DNA from: Carboxylicivirga caseinilyticus
Lineage (GTDB): Bacteria; Bacteroidota; Bacteroidia; Bacteroidales; Marinilabiliaceae
Assembly (NCBI GenBank): GCA_025499705.1
Contig: JAFMVE010000006.1
Span: 110,772 to 174,771 of the forward strand
DNA length: 64,000 bases
Reading direction: 5' to 3'
The translations under genes and the position numbers were made by a program. This document shows, in pieces, positions 8,468 through 17,698 of this stretch. The notes under the pieces were generated by a model. The model was not told where the DNA came from. It made no database searches and saw only the letters and a program-made list of their open reading frames with translations. Each line of letters begins with the position of its first letter. The first letter of the stretch is position 1.

Positions 8468-10018
8468 GTGAATGCAGAACTGTTTGTAGATGTTGCTCCC
8501 GATCATCTTTCAATGGCACTATTGGAAGACAAGCGTTTGGTAGAACTCCGCAAGGAGAAAAGTAATGTTCAGTTCGCTGTTGGAGATATTTATCTCGGAA
8601 GGGTAAAGAAAATTATGCCCGGCCTTAATGCAGCGTTTATTGATGTAGGATATGAGAAAGATGCCTTTTTACATTATCTAGATCTTGGACCACAATTTCG
8701 TTCCCTACAGAAATTTTTGAATATTGCTTCCAACAAAAAGGGAGTTGTTGCATTGCACAAGCTTAAACCGGAACCAGACATTAATAAAAATGGAACCATT
8801 CCGGAAGTTTTAACAGCAGGACAAAATGTTTTGGTCCAGGTGGCCAAAGAGCCCATTTCAACAAAAGGGCCTCGATTAACATCAGAATTATCAATAGCAG
8901 GAAGAAACCTGGTACTGCTTCCTTTCTCCGACAAAGTATCGGTAAGTCAGAAAATTTCTTCAGCAGAAGAAAGAAGTCGCCTGAAACGATTGGTAACGAG
9001 TATAAAACCTAAGAATTATGGTGTTATAATCCGAACCGTTGCCGAAGGTAAACAAGCTGCCGAACTGGATAAAGAATTACGTACATTAGTTAAAAGGTGG
9101 GAAGAAAATACCGCCAAAATTAAGGATGTGAAAGCACCGGGTTTGGTTGTTGGTGAAATTGGCAGAACTTCAGCATTATTAAGGGATATTTTAAATCCTA
9201 CATTTAATTCCATATTTGTGAATAATGAAGAAGTATGCAGTGAAATAAAAGATTATGTCGGTTTGATTGCACCTGACCGACAAAAAATTGTAAAGCACTA
9301 TAAGGGTGGTGCTCCAATATTTGACCAGTTTCAAATTCATCGTCAAATAAAGGCATTATTCGGAACTACAGTATCGTTTAAAAGCGGTGCTTACCTTATT
9401 ATTGAACATACCGAAGCCCTTCATGTAATTGATGTTAATAGTGGTAACCGTTCTAAATCGGCCTCCAACCAGGAGAACAATGCCCTCGAGGTAAATCTCG
9501 CAGCAGCCGACGAAATTGCTCGTCAACTTAGGCTTAGAGATATGGGTGGAATCATTGTTGTTGACTTCATTGATATGCAGAATAACGAAAATCGTCAAAA
9601 GGTTTTCGAAAAAATGAAACAGGCCATGGCGTCTGATCGAACCAAGCACAATATTTTACCATTGAGTAAATTTGGCTTGATGCAGATTACCCGCCAACGT
9701 GTAAGACCTGAAATGCATATTCAAACAACGGAAAGTTGTCCGACCTGTAACGGTACCGGCACAATCCAACCAGCTATTTTTTGGCCAAAGGTATTGGAGG
9801 ATGCTGTGAAAAAAGCTGTGCAAGCACTTAAAATGAAGAAGTTGATCCTGAAGGTTCATCCTATTGTGTATGCTTACCTTAAAAAAGGTTTTCCGTCTAA
9901 AGTATTGCGATGGAAATTTAAATACACACATGGTTTGAAAGTAATGCCTTCCGACTCACTGGGCTTCTTGGAATTCAAGATTGTAGATAATGAAGATAAT
10001 GAGGTTGACCTGTCATAG
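8468..10018 (+). CDS. ribonuclease E/G family endoribonuclease
   Basis: About 516 residues of the Rne/Rng family. An S1-type domain is embedded near the N-terminus (VGDIYLGRVKKIMPGLNAAFIDVGYEKDAFLH). The catalytic DNase I-like domain has the Mg-binding aspartates in LHVIDVNSGNRSKS and GGIIVVDFIDM, followed by the Zn-link CPTCNGTG. The length is RNase G-like, with no long RNase E scaffold. The start used is GTG 8468, giving NAELFVDVAPDHLSMALLEDKRL as in relatives; the frame stays open to 8423, but that codon sits in the preceding terminator tail. The last codons are shared with this gene's own terminator. Confidence 0.9.
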   Translation: MNAELFVDVAPDHLSMALLEDKRLVELRKEKSNVQFAVGDIYLGRVKKIMPGLNAAFIDVGYEKDAFLHYLDLGPQFRSLQKFLNIASNKKGVVALHKLKPEPDINKNGTIPEVLTAGQNVLVQVAKEPISTKGPRLTSELSIAGRNLVLLPFSDKVSVSQKISSAEERSRLKRLVTSIKPKNYGVIIRTVAEGKQAAELDKELRTLVKRWEENTAKIKDVKAPGLVVGEIGRTSALLRDILNPTFNSIFVNNEEVCSEIKDYVGLIAPDRQKIVKHYKGGAPIFDQFQIHRQIKALFGTTVSFKSGAYLIIEHTEALHVIDVNSGNRSKSASNQENNALEVNLAAADEIARQLRLRDMGGIIVVDFIDMQNNENRQKVFEKMKQAMASDRTKHNILPLSKFGLMQITRQRVRPEMHIQTTESCPTCNGTGTIQPAIFWPKVLEDAVKKAVQALKMKKLILKVHPIVYAYLKKGFPSKVLRWKFKYTHGLKVMPSDSLGFLEFKIVDNEDNEVDLS

Positions 10019-10034
10019 GTCAACCTTTTTTTTG
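10002..10034 (+). terminator. intrinsic terminator overlapping the RNase G stop codon
   Basis: A 10-bp perfect stem, AGGTTGACCT (10002-10011) with AGGTCAACCT (10017-10026), has a 5-nt loop and then eight T residues. The TAG stop (10016-10018) lies in the loop/right arm. Confidence 0.85.
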
Positions 10035-10466
10035 TCCTTTTTTCAAATAATTTTTCGAATTATGAATGGCAGAAAATGAACAGTGTGTCATTTCGTCGGA
10101 TTATCTGTCAGTAAAATTTAATGTTAAAATTTTGTTAATGCATTCACCCTTTTTTACTTCTTAGGTGTCTTACTATTAGATGAATTGTAAATGGGAAGTG
10201 AAAATCCTGTTAATAATGGAATTGTCAGATATTCAATAGGTTGATAAAATTCAGACTTATTTCAGATCTAAAATTGTAGATTTGTTAGTAATAATGCATT
10301 TATCTGCAAAAATATGAAATGAATCAATTATTAGATCATTAACAAATTAATTTCATTTACATATCTAGAAAAGTGTATATATTGGCAGGGAATTTGTAAC
10401 CCTCAATTAAAATATTTACAAACATTGATGTTTAAACCTGGATTATACAATTAGCAAGATTTAAAT
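10035..10466. other. AT-rich intergenic region upstream of dsbD
   Basis: No gene-like ORF is seen in these ~430 bp. A TAGATTTG at 10277-10284 fits the Bacteroidota -7 consensus and could be the dsbD promoter, but no TTTG at proper spacing was found. That start site would leave an untranslated leader of ~175 nt without an obvious structure. Confidence 0.4.
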
Positions 10467-12404
10467 ATGAAAAGAACATTTTTAGCACTAGTAATGATGT
10501 TGTCAGTTATGGGTAGTCTTTTTGCTCAGATGGATCAACATATTACCTGGAAATTTTCGACAAAAGTATTAGAGGATAATAAAGTAGAAGTAATCTGTGA
10601 AGCAACTGTTGATGATGGCTGGCATGTATACTCCTCTGTTTTGCCTGAGGGGACCGCTATTCCTACCAGTATAGAAATTGAAGAGAGTGATGCTTATACA
10701 GTATTGGATGGAATCAAGGAGTTTCCTGAACCTAAGATATATTACGATGAAACTTTTAAAGCTGAGCTGCAATGGTTTGAAGGTGAAGCTAAGTTTTCAA
10801 GGATTGTTCAATTAAATGGAACCGGAGATATTACTGTAAAAGGATATGTTGAATCGATGATTTGTAACGATGAAACATGTATGCCTCCTGAAATGATTGA
10901 TTTTGAACTTACGGTAAAGCAAACATCTAATGAAGTTAAGGAAAGTACTGATGCCTCATCTACTGAAGAAGAAGAGTCTTACTGGACGATTTTTCTATTG
11001 GCTTTTGGTGGAGGTTTGGCAGCCTTATTAACTCCTTGTGTTTTCCCTATGATACCAATGACGGTAAGCTTTTTTACCAAACAAAGTGCAACAAAGGCTG
11101 CCGGCATTAGAAATGCAATTACCTATGGTGTTTCAATAATTGCAATTTATGTAATATTGGGAGTTGCAGTTTCTGCAATTTTTGGAGCCAGTGCGTTAAA
11201 CGAATTATCAACCAATGTGTGGTTTAATTTATTTTTCTTCCTACTATTGGTTGTTTTCGCTGCATCTTTCTTTGGTGCTTTTGAAATAGTTATGCCAAGC
11301 TCTTGGGTGAATTTTACAACTAAAAACGAAGATAAAGGAGGAATTATAGGAATTTTCTTTATGGCTTTTACTTTAGCACTCGTTTCTTTTAGTTGTACAG
11401 GCCCAATTGTAGGTTCGTTGTTGGTTAAGGCTGCAACGGGTGGTTATATGGGACCAATCATTGGAATGTTGGGTTTTTCTTTGGCATTGGCGCTTCCTTT
11501 TGCGTTATTTGCTGCCTTCCCGGGCTATCTTAATTCGTTACCAAAATCAGGAGGTTGGTTAAACTCTGTGAAAGTTGTTCTAGGATTTTTAGAATTGGCC
11601 TTTGCATTCAAGTTTCTTTCTATTGCTGATATGACAATGGGGTGGCATATTCTTGAGAGAGAGGTTTTTATAGCAATATGGATTGCTGTCTTTGCTGCAA
11701 TGGGTTTTTATCTTATGGGGAAAATAAAATTGCCTCATGATTCTCCGATGAATCATGTTCCTGTGCCAAGGTTTCTGTTAGCTTTGGTTGTTTTTAGTTT
11801 TACTATTTATATGATACCTGGATTATGGGGTGCGCCAGTTAATCTGATTAGTGGATTTCCTCCTCCAAAGAACTACGCAGAGTCTCCATATGGAGTAGGG
11901 AATGAAACACCAGGAATTATTAGTTCTGGTAATAATAATCATGCTATGGGGCTTCCAGAAGGTATGCACCCTGGACCACAAGGAATTCCGGCATTTGATG
12001 ATTATGATAAAGCGCTGGCCTATGCTAAAAAAGTAAATAAACCAATGTTATTGGATTTTACTGGATTAGGATGTACAAACTGTCGCAAAATGGAAGATGC
12101 TGTATGGTCAAATCAATCAGTTAAATCTATTTTAACCAACGATTACATTCTGGTGTCCTTGTATGTTGATGACAGAAAGAAACTTGATGAACCATATGTA
12201 TCTGATGTAACAGGTAAGAAAATTAGAACCGTTGGTAATAAATGGGCTGAATTTCAATTTGTGCGTTATCAGCAGCAAGGACAGCCATATTATGTTCTTG
12301 TTGATGAAGAGGAAAATACACTTAATGATCCGGTTGCATACGATCCGGATGTGGAAAAGTATAAAAACTGGTTGTTAGACGGTCTGCAAAAATTCAAGGA
12401 TTAA
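10467..12404 (+). CDS. dsbD: thiol:disulfide interchange protein DsbD
   Basis: A 645-residue three-domain membrane protein. It has a signal peptide, then an N-terminal DsbD-alpha domain with Cys133 and Cys138 (ICNDETC). An eight-segment transmembrane domain carries Cys191 (LLTPCVFPMIP) and Cys310 (SFSCTGPIVG). A C-terminal thioredoxin domain has CTNC at 536-539. All three cysteine pairs of the electron relay are therefore present. The protein moves reductant from cytoplasmic thioredoxin to periplasmic substrates such as apocytochromes. It is flanked by terminators and looks monocistronic. Confidence 0.93.
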   Translation: MKRTFLALVMMLSVMGSLFAQMDQHITWKFSTKVLEDNKVEVICEATVDDGWHVYSSVLPEGTAIPTSIEIEESDAYTVLDGIKEFPEPKIYYDETFKAELQWFEGEAKFSRIVQLNGTGDITVKGYVESMICNDETCMPPEMIDFELTVKQTSNEVKESTDASSTEEEESYWTIFLLAFGGGLAALLTPCVFPMIPMTVSFFTKQSATKAAGIRNAITYGVSIIAIYVILGVAVSAIFGASALNELSTNVWFNLFFFLLLVVFAASFFGAFEIVMPSSWVNFTTKNEDKGGIIGIFFMAFTLALVSFSCTGPIVGSLLVKAATGGYMGPIIGMLGFSLALALPFALFAAFPGYLNSLPKSGGWLNSVKVVLGFLELAFAFKFLSIADMTMGWHILEREVFIAIWIAVFAAMGFYLMGKIKLPHDSPMNHVPVPRFLLALVVFSFTIYMIPGLWGAPVNLISGFPPPKNYAESPYGVGNETPGIISSGNNNHAMGLPEGMHPGPQGIPAFDDYDKALAYAKKVNKPMLLDFTGLGCTNCRKMEDAVWSNQSVKSILTNDYILVSLYVDDRKKLDEPYVSDVTGKKIRTVGNKWAEFQFVRYQQQGQPYYVLVDEEENTLNDPVAYDPDVEKYKNWLLDGLQKFKD

Positions 12405-12425
12405 TTATTTCTTTATTATAGATTC

Positions 12426-12455
12426 AAAGCCTCTTCATCATGAAGAGGCTTTTTC
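12426..12455 (+). terminator. intrinsic terminator after dsbD
   Basis: An 11-bp perfect stem, AAGCCTCTTCA (12427-12437) with TGAAGAGGCTT (12441-12451), has a TCA loop and then T residues. Confidence 0.88.
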
Positions 12456-12528
12456 TTTGCAGTTATTTCCTTCTTTGCATTGTTCAAATTATTGTAACAT
12501 AGTTATTACCTGTGATAATTTGTTTGTA

Positions 12529-12652
12529 TACGTTTGAAGTATATAATGAGTTTAATTGTGCATGATTAATGTTCGTGTAAATTTTTACCACTTTAGTAAA
12601 AAAACTATTTAATTATGGTTTTATGGCGCGAGTAAAAGCTTTAGCTTTACTC
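12529..12652 (+). promoter_or_regulatory. candidate promoter box and leader hairpin of the OmpA pair
   Basis: TACGTTTG (12529-12536) fits the TAnnTTTG -7 consensus 138 bp before the chosen start at 12674. In the leader, GAGTAAA (12630-12636) pairs with TTTACTC (12646-12652), extended by two G-C pairs after a one-base bulge. Whether this hairpin has a role is unknown. Confidence 0.35.
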
Positions 12653-12673
12653 ATTAGTGCTAAATATTTGCAT

Positions 12674-14041
12674 ATGAACCGTTTTTTGACCTTTATCTGT
12701 TTTTTACTATTGACTTCTATTAGCTTCTCGTCAATAGCTCAGATTGATTTTGCCAACCTTAAGGAAGAACAGATTTATCGAAAAGGAAATAAGTATAATA
12801 CCTGGGCTCTTACCCTTGGCTATGGGCCTGTTACCTACTATGTAGATGTAATTGATTATACTGTTTTTCCTAAAAGTGATTGGAAGTTTGGTCCTACCAT
12901 TATGCTGAGTAAGCAATTTAATCGTCCATGGGGATTGGATGCACAGTTTATGATGGCTGATATGTATGGTCAAAAAAATACCCGTTACTTTAAAGGTGAT
13001 CTGCTTGATTTTTCTTTGAATGTCACCTTTTCAATAAACCAATTGGTGTTGTTCGGACCCATTAAGGATAAATGGGATATATATGGAAAAATTGGATTTG
13101 GATTAACCTATTTCAGAAGTAAACAATATCGTTTGACAGAAGGATCATATACTAATCCGGATGGTACCATTGAGTTGCTTCATCCTGGTGATGTTTTAAA
13201 AGTGAAACATGTTTATGATTATAATTTTGGCTATCCTGATGCATATGGTTGGGATCGCGAAGATTATCTGGCAGTTGGTTATGAAAGAAGTGGGGTGGGA
13301 GCGCCTGATTCCAAAACAGACCGAAAAAATGAAATTGTTATTCCTTTTGGTGTAGGTGTCAAATATAGGATTAATAAGAATTTTGATATTGGCTCTGAAG
13401 TAATGTTGCGCAATCTGAATGCGGATAATCTGGATGTAAATCTAACGGGTGCTGATAACGATGGCTACATGTATACATCCTTCAATCTGACATATAAAAT
13501 AGGTAGAAAAAACAAACGACATGCAGTCTGGACGTACAAGGATTTCAATATGGAATATAAACGTCTGCGACAAAATGATCCATTGGCCATTCGATTGGAT
13601 TCCATCAGATCTGAAATTAAATATTTAGCTGCGCAGGATTCACTTGCCGGAGATACAACAACTATTTATACAGAATCGATCATTTACCAGGAAGGTATTT
13701 CAGAGTCAGTGTTTTTTGATTTTGATAAATCTGATATCACCAAACGGTCAGAACGAACACTGGCGAAGTTAGCTCGTGTAATGAAATCAAACGAACAGAT
13801 TAGAATCAGAATCGTTGGTTACTGCGATGAACGTGGATCAGAAGCATATAATCTTGCTTTAAGTAAAAGGCGTTGTATGTCTGTGTTGAATACAATGGTA
13901 AATCAATTTAAGATACCGGCAGATCGGTTCCAGATTGATCCAAGAGGAGAGAGTGAAATGCTGTCGGATACAAAAAAACTTCAGCCATATGGCTTGCATT
14001 TAGTGAATCGTCGGGTTGATATGTTTGTAATTGTTGAATAA
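12674..14041 (+). CDS. OmpA family outer membrane protein (barrel plus peptidoglycan-binding domain)
   Basis: About 455 residues. The start at 12674 gives a clean signal peptide (MNRFLTFICFLLLTSISFSS, cleaved after IAQ); the frame is open 17 codons further up without a signal-like sequence. A beta-barrel of ~270 residues with alternating aromatic strands follows, then a C-terminal OmpA domain: VFFDFDKSDITKRSERTLAK, VGYCDERGSEAYNLALSKRR and the closing NRRVDM. The Asp and Arg that grip diaminopimelate are visible. It probably anchors the outer membrane to peptidoglycan. The next gene is a paralogue starting one base after its stop codon. Confidence 0.85.
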   Translation: MNRFLTFICFLLLTSISFSSIAQIDFANLKEEQIYRKGNKYNTWALTLGYGPVTYYVDVIDYTVFPKSDWKFGPTIMLSKQFNRPWGLDAQFMMADMYGQKNTRYFKGDLLDFSLNVTFSINQLVLFGPIKDKWDIYGKIGFGLTYFRSKQYRLTEGSYTNPDGTIELLHPGDVLKVKHVYDYNFGYPDAYGWDREDYLAVGYERSGVGAPDSKTDRKNEIVIPFGVGVKYRINKNFDIGSEVMLRNLNADNLDVNLTGADNDGYMYTSFNLTYKIGRKNKRHAVWTYKDFNMEYKRLRQNDPLAIRLDSIRSEIKYLAAQDSLAGDTTTIYTESIIYQEGISESVFFDFDKSDITKRSERTLAKLARVMKSNEQIRIRIVGYCDERGSEAYNLALSKRRCMSVLNTMVNQFKIPADRFQIDPRGESEMLSDTKKLQPYGLHLVNRRVDMFVIVE

Positions 14042-14042
14042 T

Positions 14043-15338
14043 ATGGGGCATTTAAGTAAAAAGATATGCATGTTGTTAATGCTTGCATTGAGCGGACATT
14101 ATTGCTTTGCCCAGTATTCAACCGACAATCGTGTGATTTTTGAGCACATGCGCTATAGTTCGGAAAAACGTTTTAATACATGGTCTGTTTCATTAGGATA
14201 TGGACCGCTCATAATGTATAATGATCTGGCAGATTATTCGGTTTTTCCAACCCACTGGAAATTTGGTCCTATAATTTCAGTATCAAAACAGTGGGTTCCT
14301 GCGATGGCTTTTGATTTTCAATTCCTGTCTTCTGATTTTCGAGGTGGTAATACTACTTTTTATAGTGAAGGAAATCTAATGGATTTTTCCATTAACAGTG
14401 AGACATATATCAATCAGATATTGCCACTACCGGGTCCGTTAAATGATAAATGGAACTTCTACCTCAAGTTGGGGTTTGGCTTAACAGCTTTTCGAAACAG
14501 AGTAAGGTATACTGATACAAATGAATTTGTTCACAACAGAGATTTTAGCTCGGCCAATGAGGAGGATGGCTATATCGTTTCAGGTTATGATGCTGACGAC
14601 CCAACAAAGTCGAAAGCAAGGGCAAAGGAATTTGTTGTGCCCATAGGTGTAGGTGTTCAATATCGTTTAAACAGAAGTTTTGATCTGGCTTTTGAATCTA
14701 CCATGAGGCTGTCAATAGAAGATAAACTGGATAATATATTGGTAGGTGCTGAGAATGATAAATATTGGAGTTCAAGTATCAGCCTGTGCTATAAAATTGG
14801 TAAAAAAGATAAGCGACATAGTCGCTGGACATACCGAGGATATGGTTTTAATGTTTTTGGAGCTCCCAAGAATGATCCTTTGGTTAGTGAAATAAGAGTG
14901 CTGGAAGAAGACTTTAAGAAATATCGCGAGGGCCGGGTTGTTAAAAAAGATTCTGTAACGGTTATTCATAATGCTCAAAAGATTTATGGAACGGCAAATC
15001 TGGTGACTGTTTTCTTTGAATTGGAAAAATATAATGAAATTGATAAAGAATCGTTGGTTGAATTGGCTACACTTGCCCTAAATATGACCAAGAATAAATC
15101 GTGGAAAGCTGATATTTATGGATTTGCTAACGAATATGATGAGGGAGACAAGAATATTGAGATCAGTCGAAAACGTTGTGAAAGAATTCTCCAGTTTTTC
15201 GTAAGAGATCTTGGTCTCGATAGGGAACGGTTTGAACTTCATGTTTTAGGGGAGGATGATGTATTACCTCAGGATGAAACCTCGAAAAAAAGTCGTTTAA
15301 GTATTAATCGAAGAGTTGACATTGTTTTGAAAAAATAA
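14043..15338 (+). CDS. second OmpA-type outer membrane protein, divergent C-terminal domain
   Basis: About 431 residues, paralogous to the preceding gene. Both share NTWxxxLGYGP and the VFPxxWKFGPxIxxSKQ segment after the signal peptide. The start at 14043 is used (MGHLSKKICMLL, signal ending CFAQ); an in-frame codon at 14031 overlaps the upstream gene. The C-terminal OmpA-like domain is degenerate: the DFD motif reads FFELEKYNEIDKESL and the GYCDERG segment reads YGFANEYDEGD, although SINRRVDIVL is kept. Peptidoglycan binding may therefore be weakened or altered. The pair is probably one transcript ended by the terminator at 15360. Confidence 0.78.
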   Translation: MGHLSKKICMLLMLALSGHYCFAQYSTDNRVIFEHMRYSSEKRFNTWSVSLGYGPLIMYNDLADYSVFPTHWKFGPIISVSKQWVPAMAFDFQFLSSDFRGGNTTFYSEGNLMDFSINSETYINQILPLPGPLNDKWNFYLKLGFGLTAFRNRVRYTDTNEFVHNRDFSSANEEDGYIVSGYDADDPTKSKARAKEFVVPIGVGVQYRLNRSFDLAFESTMRLSIEDKLDNILVGAENDKYWSSSISLCYKIGKKDKRHSRWTYRGYGFNVFGAPKNDPLVSEIRVLEEDFKKYREGRVVKKDSVTVIHNAQKIYGTANLVTVFFELEKYNEIDKESLVELATLALNMTKNKSWKADIYGFANEYDEGDKNIEISRKRCERILQFFVRDLGLDRERFELHVLGEDDVLPQDETSKKSRLSINRRVDIVLKK

Positions 15339-15359
15339 TTGATAGATGAACTTTTATGA

Positions 15360-15395
15360 AAAGGTGGTGTTTTTCTTAAATACCGCCTTTTTGTT
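15360..15395 (+). terminator. intrinsic terminator after the OmpA pair
   Basis: AAAGGTGGT (15360-15368) pairs with ACCGCCTTT (15382-15390), with one G-U pair, a 13-nt loop and a T-rich tail. Confidence 0.7.
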
Positions 15396-15486
15396 TAATA
15401 TCACAAGCGTTCTTAACCCGTATTTATGCCTATGATATTTTACATTAATTCAAATAATAAAAGTATTCAATTAATATTCAAAGCTT

Positions 15487-15681
15487 ATGGTAAATGAAAG
15501 AAAATGTTTTTGTAAAGGTGTGAGTGATAAGGACTTTATCTATGATATTTTCTCAGATAAGGGATTTGTTATGAATGCCGGAAACTTCTTCAATTCTGAT
15601 AAGAATCTTTATTCAGATCAGGAAACCAATAATAATCAAACTGAAAAAGGTAACGAAGAAGCTAATAATTCTTGTCATTAG
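15487..15681 (+). CDS. 64-residue hypothetical protein with CxC motif
   Basis: I do not recognise a family for the whole protein. Residues 7-20 read CFCKGVSDKDFIYD, which resembles the start of BFD-type [2Fe-2S] modules (CxCxxVxDxxI), but the second CxxC half of such a module is missing; only one more Cys occurs, near the C-terminus. The rest is rich in Asn, Asp and Glu and probably disordered. It ends 3 bp before the DCC-family gene, which supports translation as part of the same unit. It could be a truncated ferredoxin-like protein or a chance ORF. Confidence 0.5.
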   Translation: MVNERKCFCKGVSDKDFIYDIFSDKGFVMNAGNFFNSDKNLYSDQETNNNQTEKGNEEANNSCH

Positions 15682-15684
15682 ATA

Positions 15685-16080
15685 ATGAAACATACTACAT
15701 CATACTCAAAGCCTGATGCAACTATCTTCTATGATGGATGGTGCAGGCTGTGTTCGGGTGTGGTTGGTATACTTCTCAAAACAAAACCGGGCCGGAGATT
15801 TAGTTATATACCTATTCAGCGTATAGACGAGTACCTCCCGAAGGCAGAATTGAACTCTGAGATAATTGTAGGTAATGAAATTGCAGTTATTTCAGATGGT
15901 AAAATGATTGCCGGTGCAAGTGCTGTTCTGCTTATTCTAAATCAAATGGGTGGAATTTATAAAGTGGTTTCCTACCTTCTAAGAATACTACCTTTATGGA
16001 TTTTGCAAAAAATGTATTTATACATTGCCAGTAATCGGTATCGTTGGTTTGGCAGAAAAGCCACCTGCGAGATTATCTAA
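15685..16080 (+). CDS. DCC-family (DUF393) thiol-disulfide oxidoreductase-like protein
   Basis: A 131-residue protein with the family hallmark ATIFYDGWCRLCSGVV near the N-terminus (D-x-x-CxxC, thioredoxin-like), then an RFSYIPIQ strand and a hydrophobic C-terminal half (LLRILPLWILQKMYLYIA). Members are predicted redox proteins, and their substrates are mostly unknown. It starts 3 bp after the small CxC ORF. Its end overlaps the convergent DUF4924 gene by 4 bp. Confidence 0.82.
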   Translation: MKHTTSYSKPDATIFYDGWCRLCSGVVGILLKTKPGRRFSYIPIQRIDEYLPKAELNSEIIVGNEIAVISDGKMIAGASAVLLILNQMGGIYKVVSYLLRILPLWILQKMYLYIASNRYRWFGRKATCEII

Positions 16081-16619
16081 AGTTCCAGTTCTCCCTTCTC
16101 GTTTTCTTTATATTTTTTTGCCAGTGTTGCTAAGAATTTGCTGATTGCTTTAATAGCTAACTCTGTCTCAGGACTAACTGTTTGTTTTTTTAGTTTTAAC
16201 AGAAAAGTACTGTAAATGGCAGTAAGACATATCTCAACATCATTAGCAAGCTTCTGACCTGATTTCTGGTCGAATTCTTTTATTGTTGGCAAAACACTGT
16301 TAAACAGATGTTGATAGGCTACTTCATTAGGAGCCTTCATAAGTTGCAAGTGAAGATGATTAACCTCGTTAACGGTGTTAATGTTGATTTGCAGATGTCC
16401 GCTTGTGTGCTTGTTTTCAAGATGCATCATCTCAGTAAGGTTGGCCCACCAGTCCCTTATTTCAAGCAATTTATCTTCACCTTGATTGTAACTGGGAATA
16501 ATATTCTTGTCTATATTTGACATACTAACTTCGTTAGCTCTAATCAAATCTTCGATTTGCCACATATAAAGAATATACTCAATTATATTTTCCTTCTTTT
16601 TTTCTCTTGCTACAATCAT
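16077..16619 (-). CDS. DUF4924 family protein
   Basis: A 180-residue, mostly alpha-helical soluble protein. Its beginning, MIVAREKKKENIIEYILYMWQIEDLIRA, is the one I associate with DUF4924, a Bacteroidota-restricted family with no known function. No signal peptide, membrane segment or catalytic motif stands out. It lies 13 bp downstream of the S4-domain gene and is probably in the same minus-strand operon. Confidence 0.75.
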   Translation of the reverse strand: MIVAREKKKENIIEYILYMWQIEDLIRANEVSMSNIDKNIIPSYNQGEDKLLEIRDWWANLTEMMHLENKHTSGHLQININTVNEVNHLHLQLMKAPNEVAYQHLFNSVLPTIKEFDQKSGQKLANDVEICLTAIYSTFLLKLKKQTVSPETELAIKAISKFLATLAKKYKENEKGELEL

Positions 16620-16632
16620 AATCTTTCAGTTT

Positions 16633-17022
16633 TTATTCCCAATCACCTTGTTGCAGTCGTTCAATGTCACGTCTGTCTTTTTTTGTTGGTCTGCCCAGGC
16701 CGCGGTCGCGTTGAGCACTTGAAGCCAGTTTGGCAAGTTCGAGCATTTCCAGTTGATCAGGAGTAGTAACATCCTCGATAAAGCCAGGAGTGAGTTTTGC
16801 TCCCATACGTTTTTCGGAAATATCAAGAACTTTGTATGTTCGGGTAATAGGAGCTACACGTATGTCAATTAAATCGCCTGCTTTAATGATACGCGACGAC
16901 TTAACTGATTGCTTATTGATGGATACTTTACCTTTCTTGCAGGCTTCTGCAGCCAGACTTCGGGTTTTATACAGACGAACAGCCCATAAAAATTTATCGA
17001 TACGAACTCCTGCACTTTCCAT
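16633..17022 (-). CDS. S4-domain RNA-binding protein (Hsp15-like)
   Basis: A 129-residue protein. The N-terminal S4 domain (RIDKFLWAVRLYKTRSLAAEACKKGKVSIN...KSSRIIKAGDLIDIR) is followed by a basic tail with RGLGRPTKKDRRDIERL. This layout matches Hsp15/YrfH-type proteins that bind stalled large ribosomal subunits. It is 1 bp downstream of pth, which also acts on peptidyl-tRNA, so a shared role in rescuing stalled translation is plausible but inferred. Confidence 0.87.
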   Translation of the reverse strand: MESAGVRIDKFLWAVRLYKTRSLAAEACKKGKVSINKQSVKSSRIIKAGDLIDIRVAPITRTYKVLDISEKRMGAKLTPGFIEDVTTPDQLEMLELAKLASSAQRDRGLGRPTKKDRRDIERLQQGDWE

Positions 17023-17023
17023 A

Positions 17024-17647
17024 TTACTTGTTATTGAATTGATTCATTGCCTGCGAAGCTCCAATAGTTCCAAAAGCTTTAATGATATCAATAGCCAGTT
17101 TCTTTCGGTCTTTTAATGCCTCATTTTCTTCATCAGACCAACGTCCCAGTACGAAATCAACTTGTTGTCCTTTCTGAAATTCGTTACCTATGCCAAAACG
17201 TAAACGTGAATAATTAGTAGTTCCAAGTATGCTTTGGATACTTTTTAAACCGTTGTGTCCGGCATCGCCACCTTTAGTTTTCAGGCGCAAAGAACCAAAC
17301 GGTAATGCCAAATCATCAACAATAACCAATAGGTTTTGAACGGGTATTTTTTCTTTTTGTAACCAATAGTTGATAGCCTTACCACTCAAGTTGACATAAG
17401 TGTTGGGCTTCAATAAAAGAAACTGGCGAGATTTGAATTTATAGGTGCATAAAGCTCCATATCTTTCTTCTTTGAACTCTAAATCGTTTAAATGAGCCAA
17501 TTCTTCTAAAACATCGAAACCAATATTGTGTCTGGTATGGGCATATTCCTCACCAATATTTCCAAGTCCAACAATTAAATATTTCATTGACGAATCCTCT
17601 GTTTCTTTTTTAGTTGTTGTAAAGATGGATTTTAGAAATTGTATCAT
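17024..17647 (-). CDS. pth: peptidyl-tRNA hydrolase
   Basis: A 207-residue Pth. The core begins at MKYLIVGLGNIGEEYAHTRHNIGFDVL, with the catalytic His in TRHNIGFD and the Asp in VIVDDLALPFG. GGDAGHNGLKSI and RLRFGIGNE are the other conserved segments. It cleaves peptidyl-tRNA released from stalled ribosomes. The frame includes ~20 extra N-terminal residues (IQFLKSIFTTTKKE...), an extension seen in other Bacteroidota; an internal ATG at 17587 would give the standard length. A terminator separates it from rplY. Confidence 0.93.
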   Translation of the reverse strand: MIQFLKSIFTTTKKETEDSSMKYLIVGLGNIGEEYAHTRHNIGFDVLEELAHLNDLEFKEERYGALCTYKFKSRQFLLLKPNTYVNLSGKAINYWLQKEKIPVQNLLVIVDDLALPFGSLRLKTKGGDAGHNGLKSIQSILGTTNYSRLRFGIGNEFQKGQQVDFVLGRWSDEENEALKDRKKLAIDIIKAFGTIGASQAMNQFNNK

Positions 17648-17698
17648 AGACTAACTTGCTTTTAGCAAATTTATAAAATGAGTGTCTATAAATACAAA

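Noticed and set aside
9356..9649. Minus-strand ORF of 97 codons inside the RNase G gene
   Set aside because: It lies wholly opposite a well-conserved catalytic domain, has no recognisable motif and is a codon-bias shadow.
12623..12673. Upstream start for the first OmpA-type protein
   Set aside because: The extra 17 residues lack signal-peptide character and are encoded by a hairpin-bearing leader; the ATG at 12674 gives a normal signal peptide.
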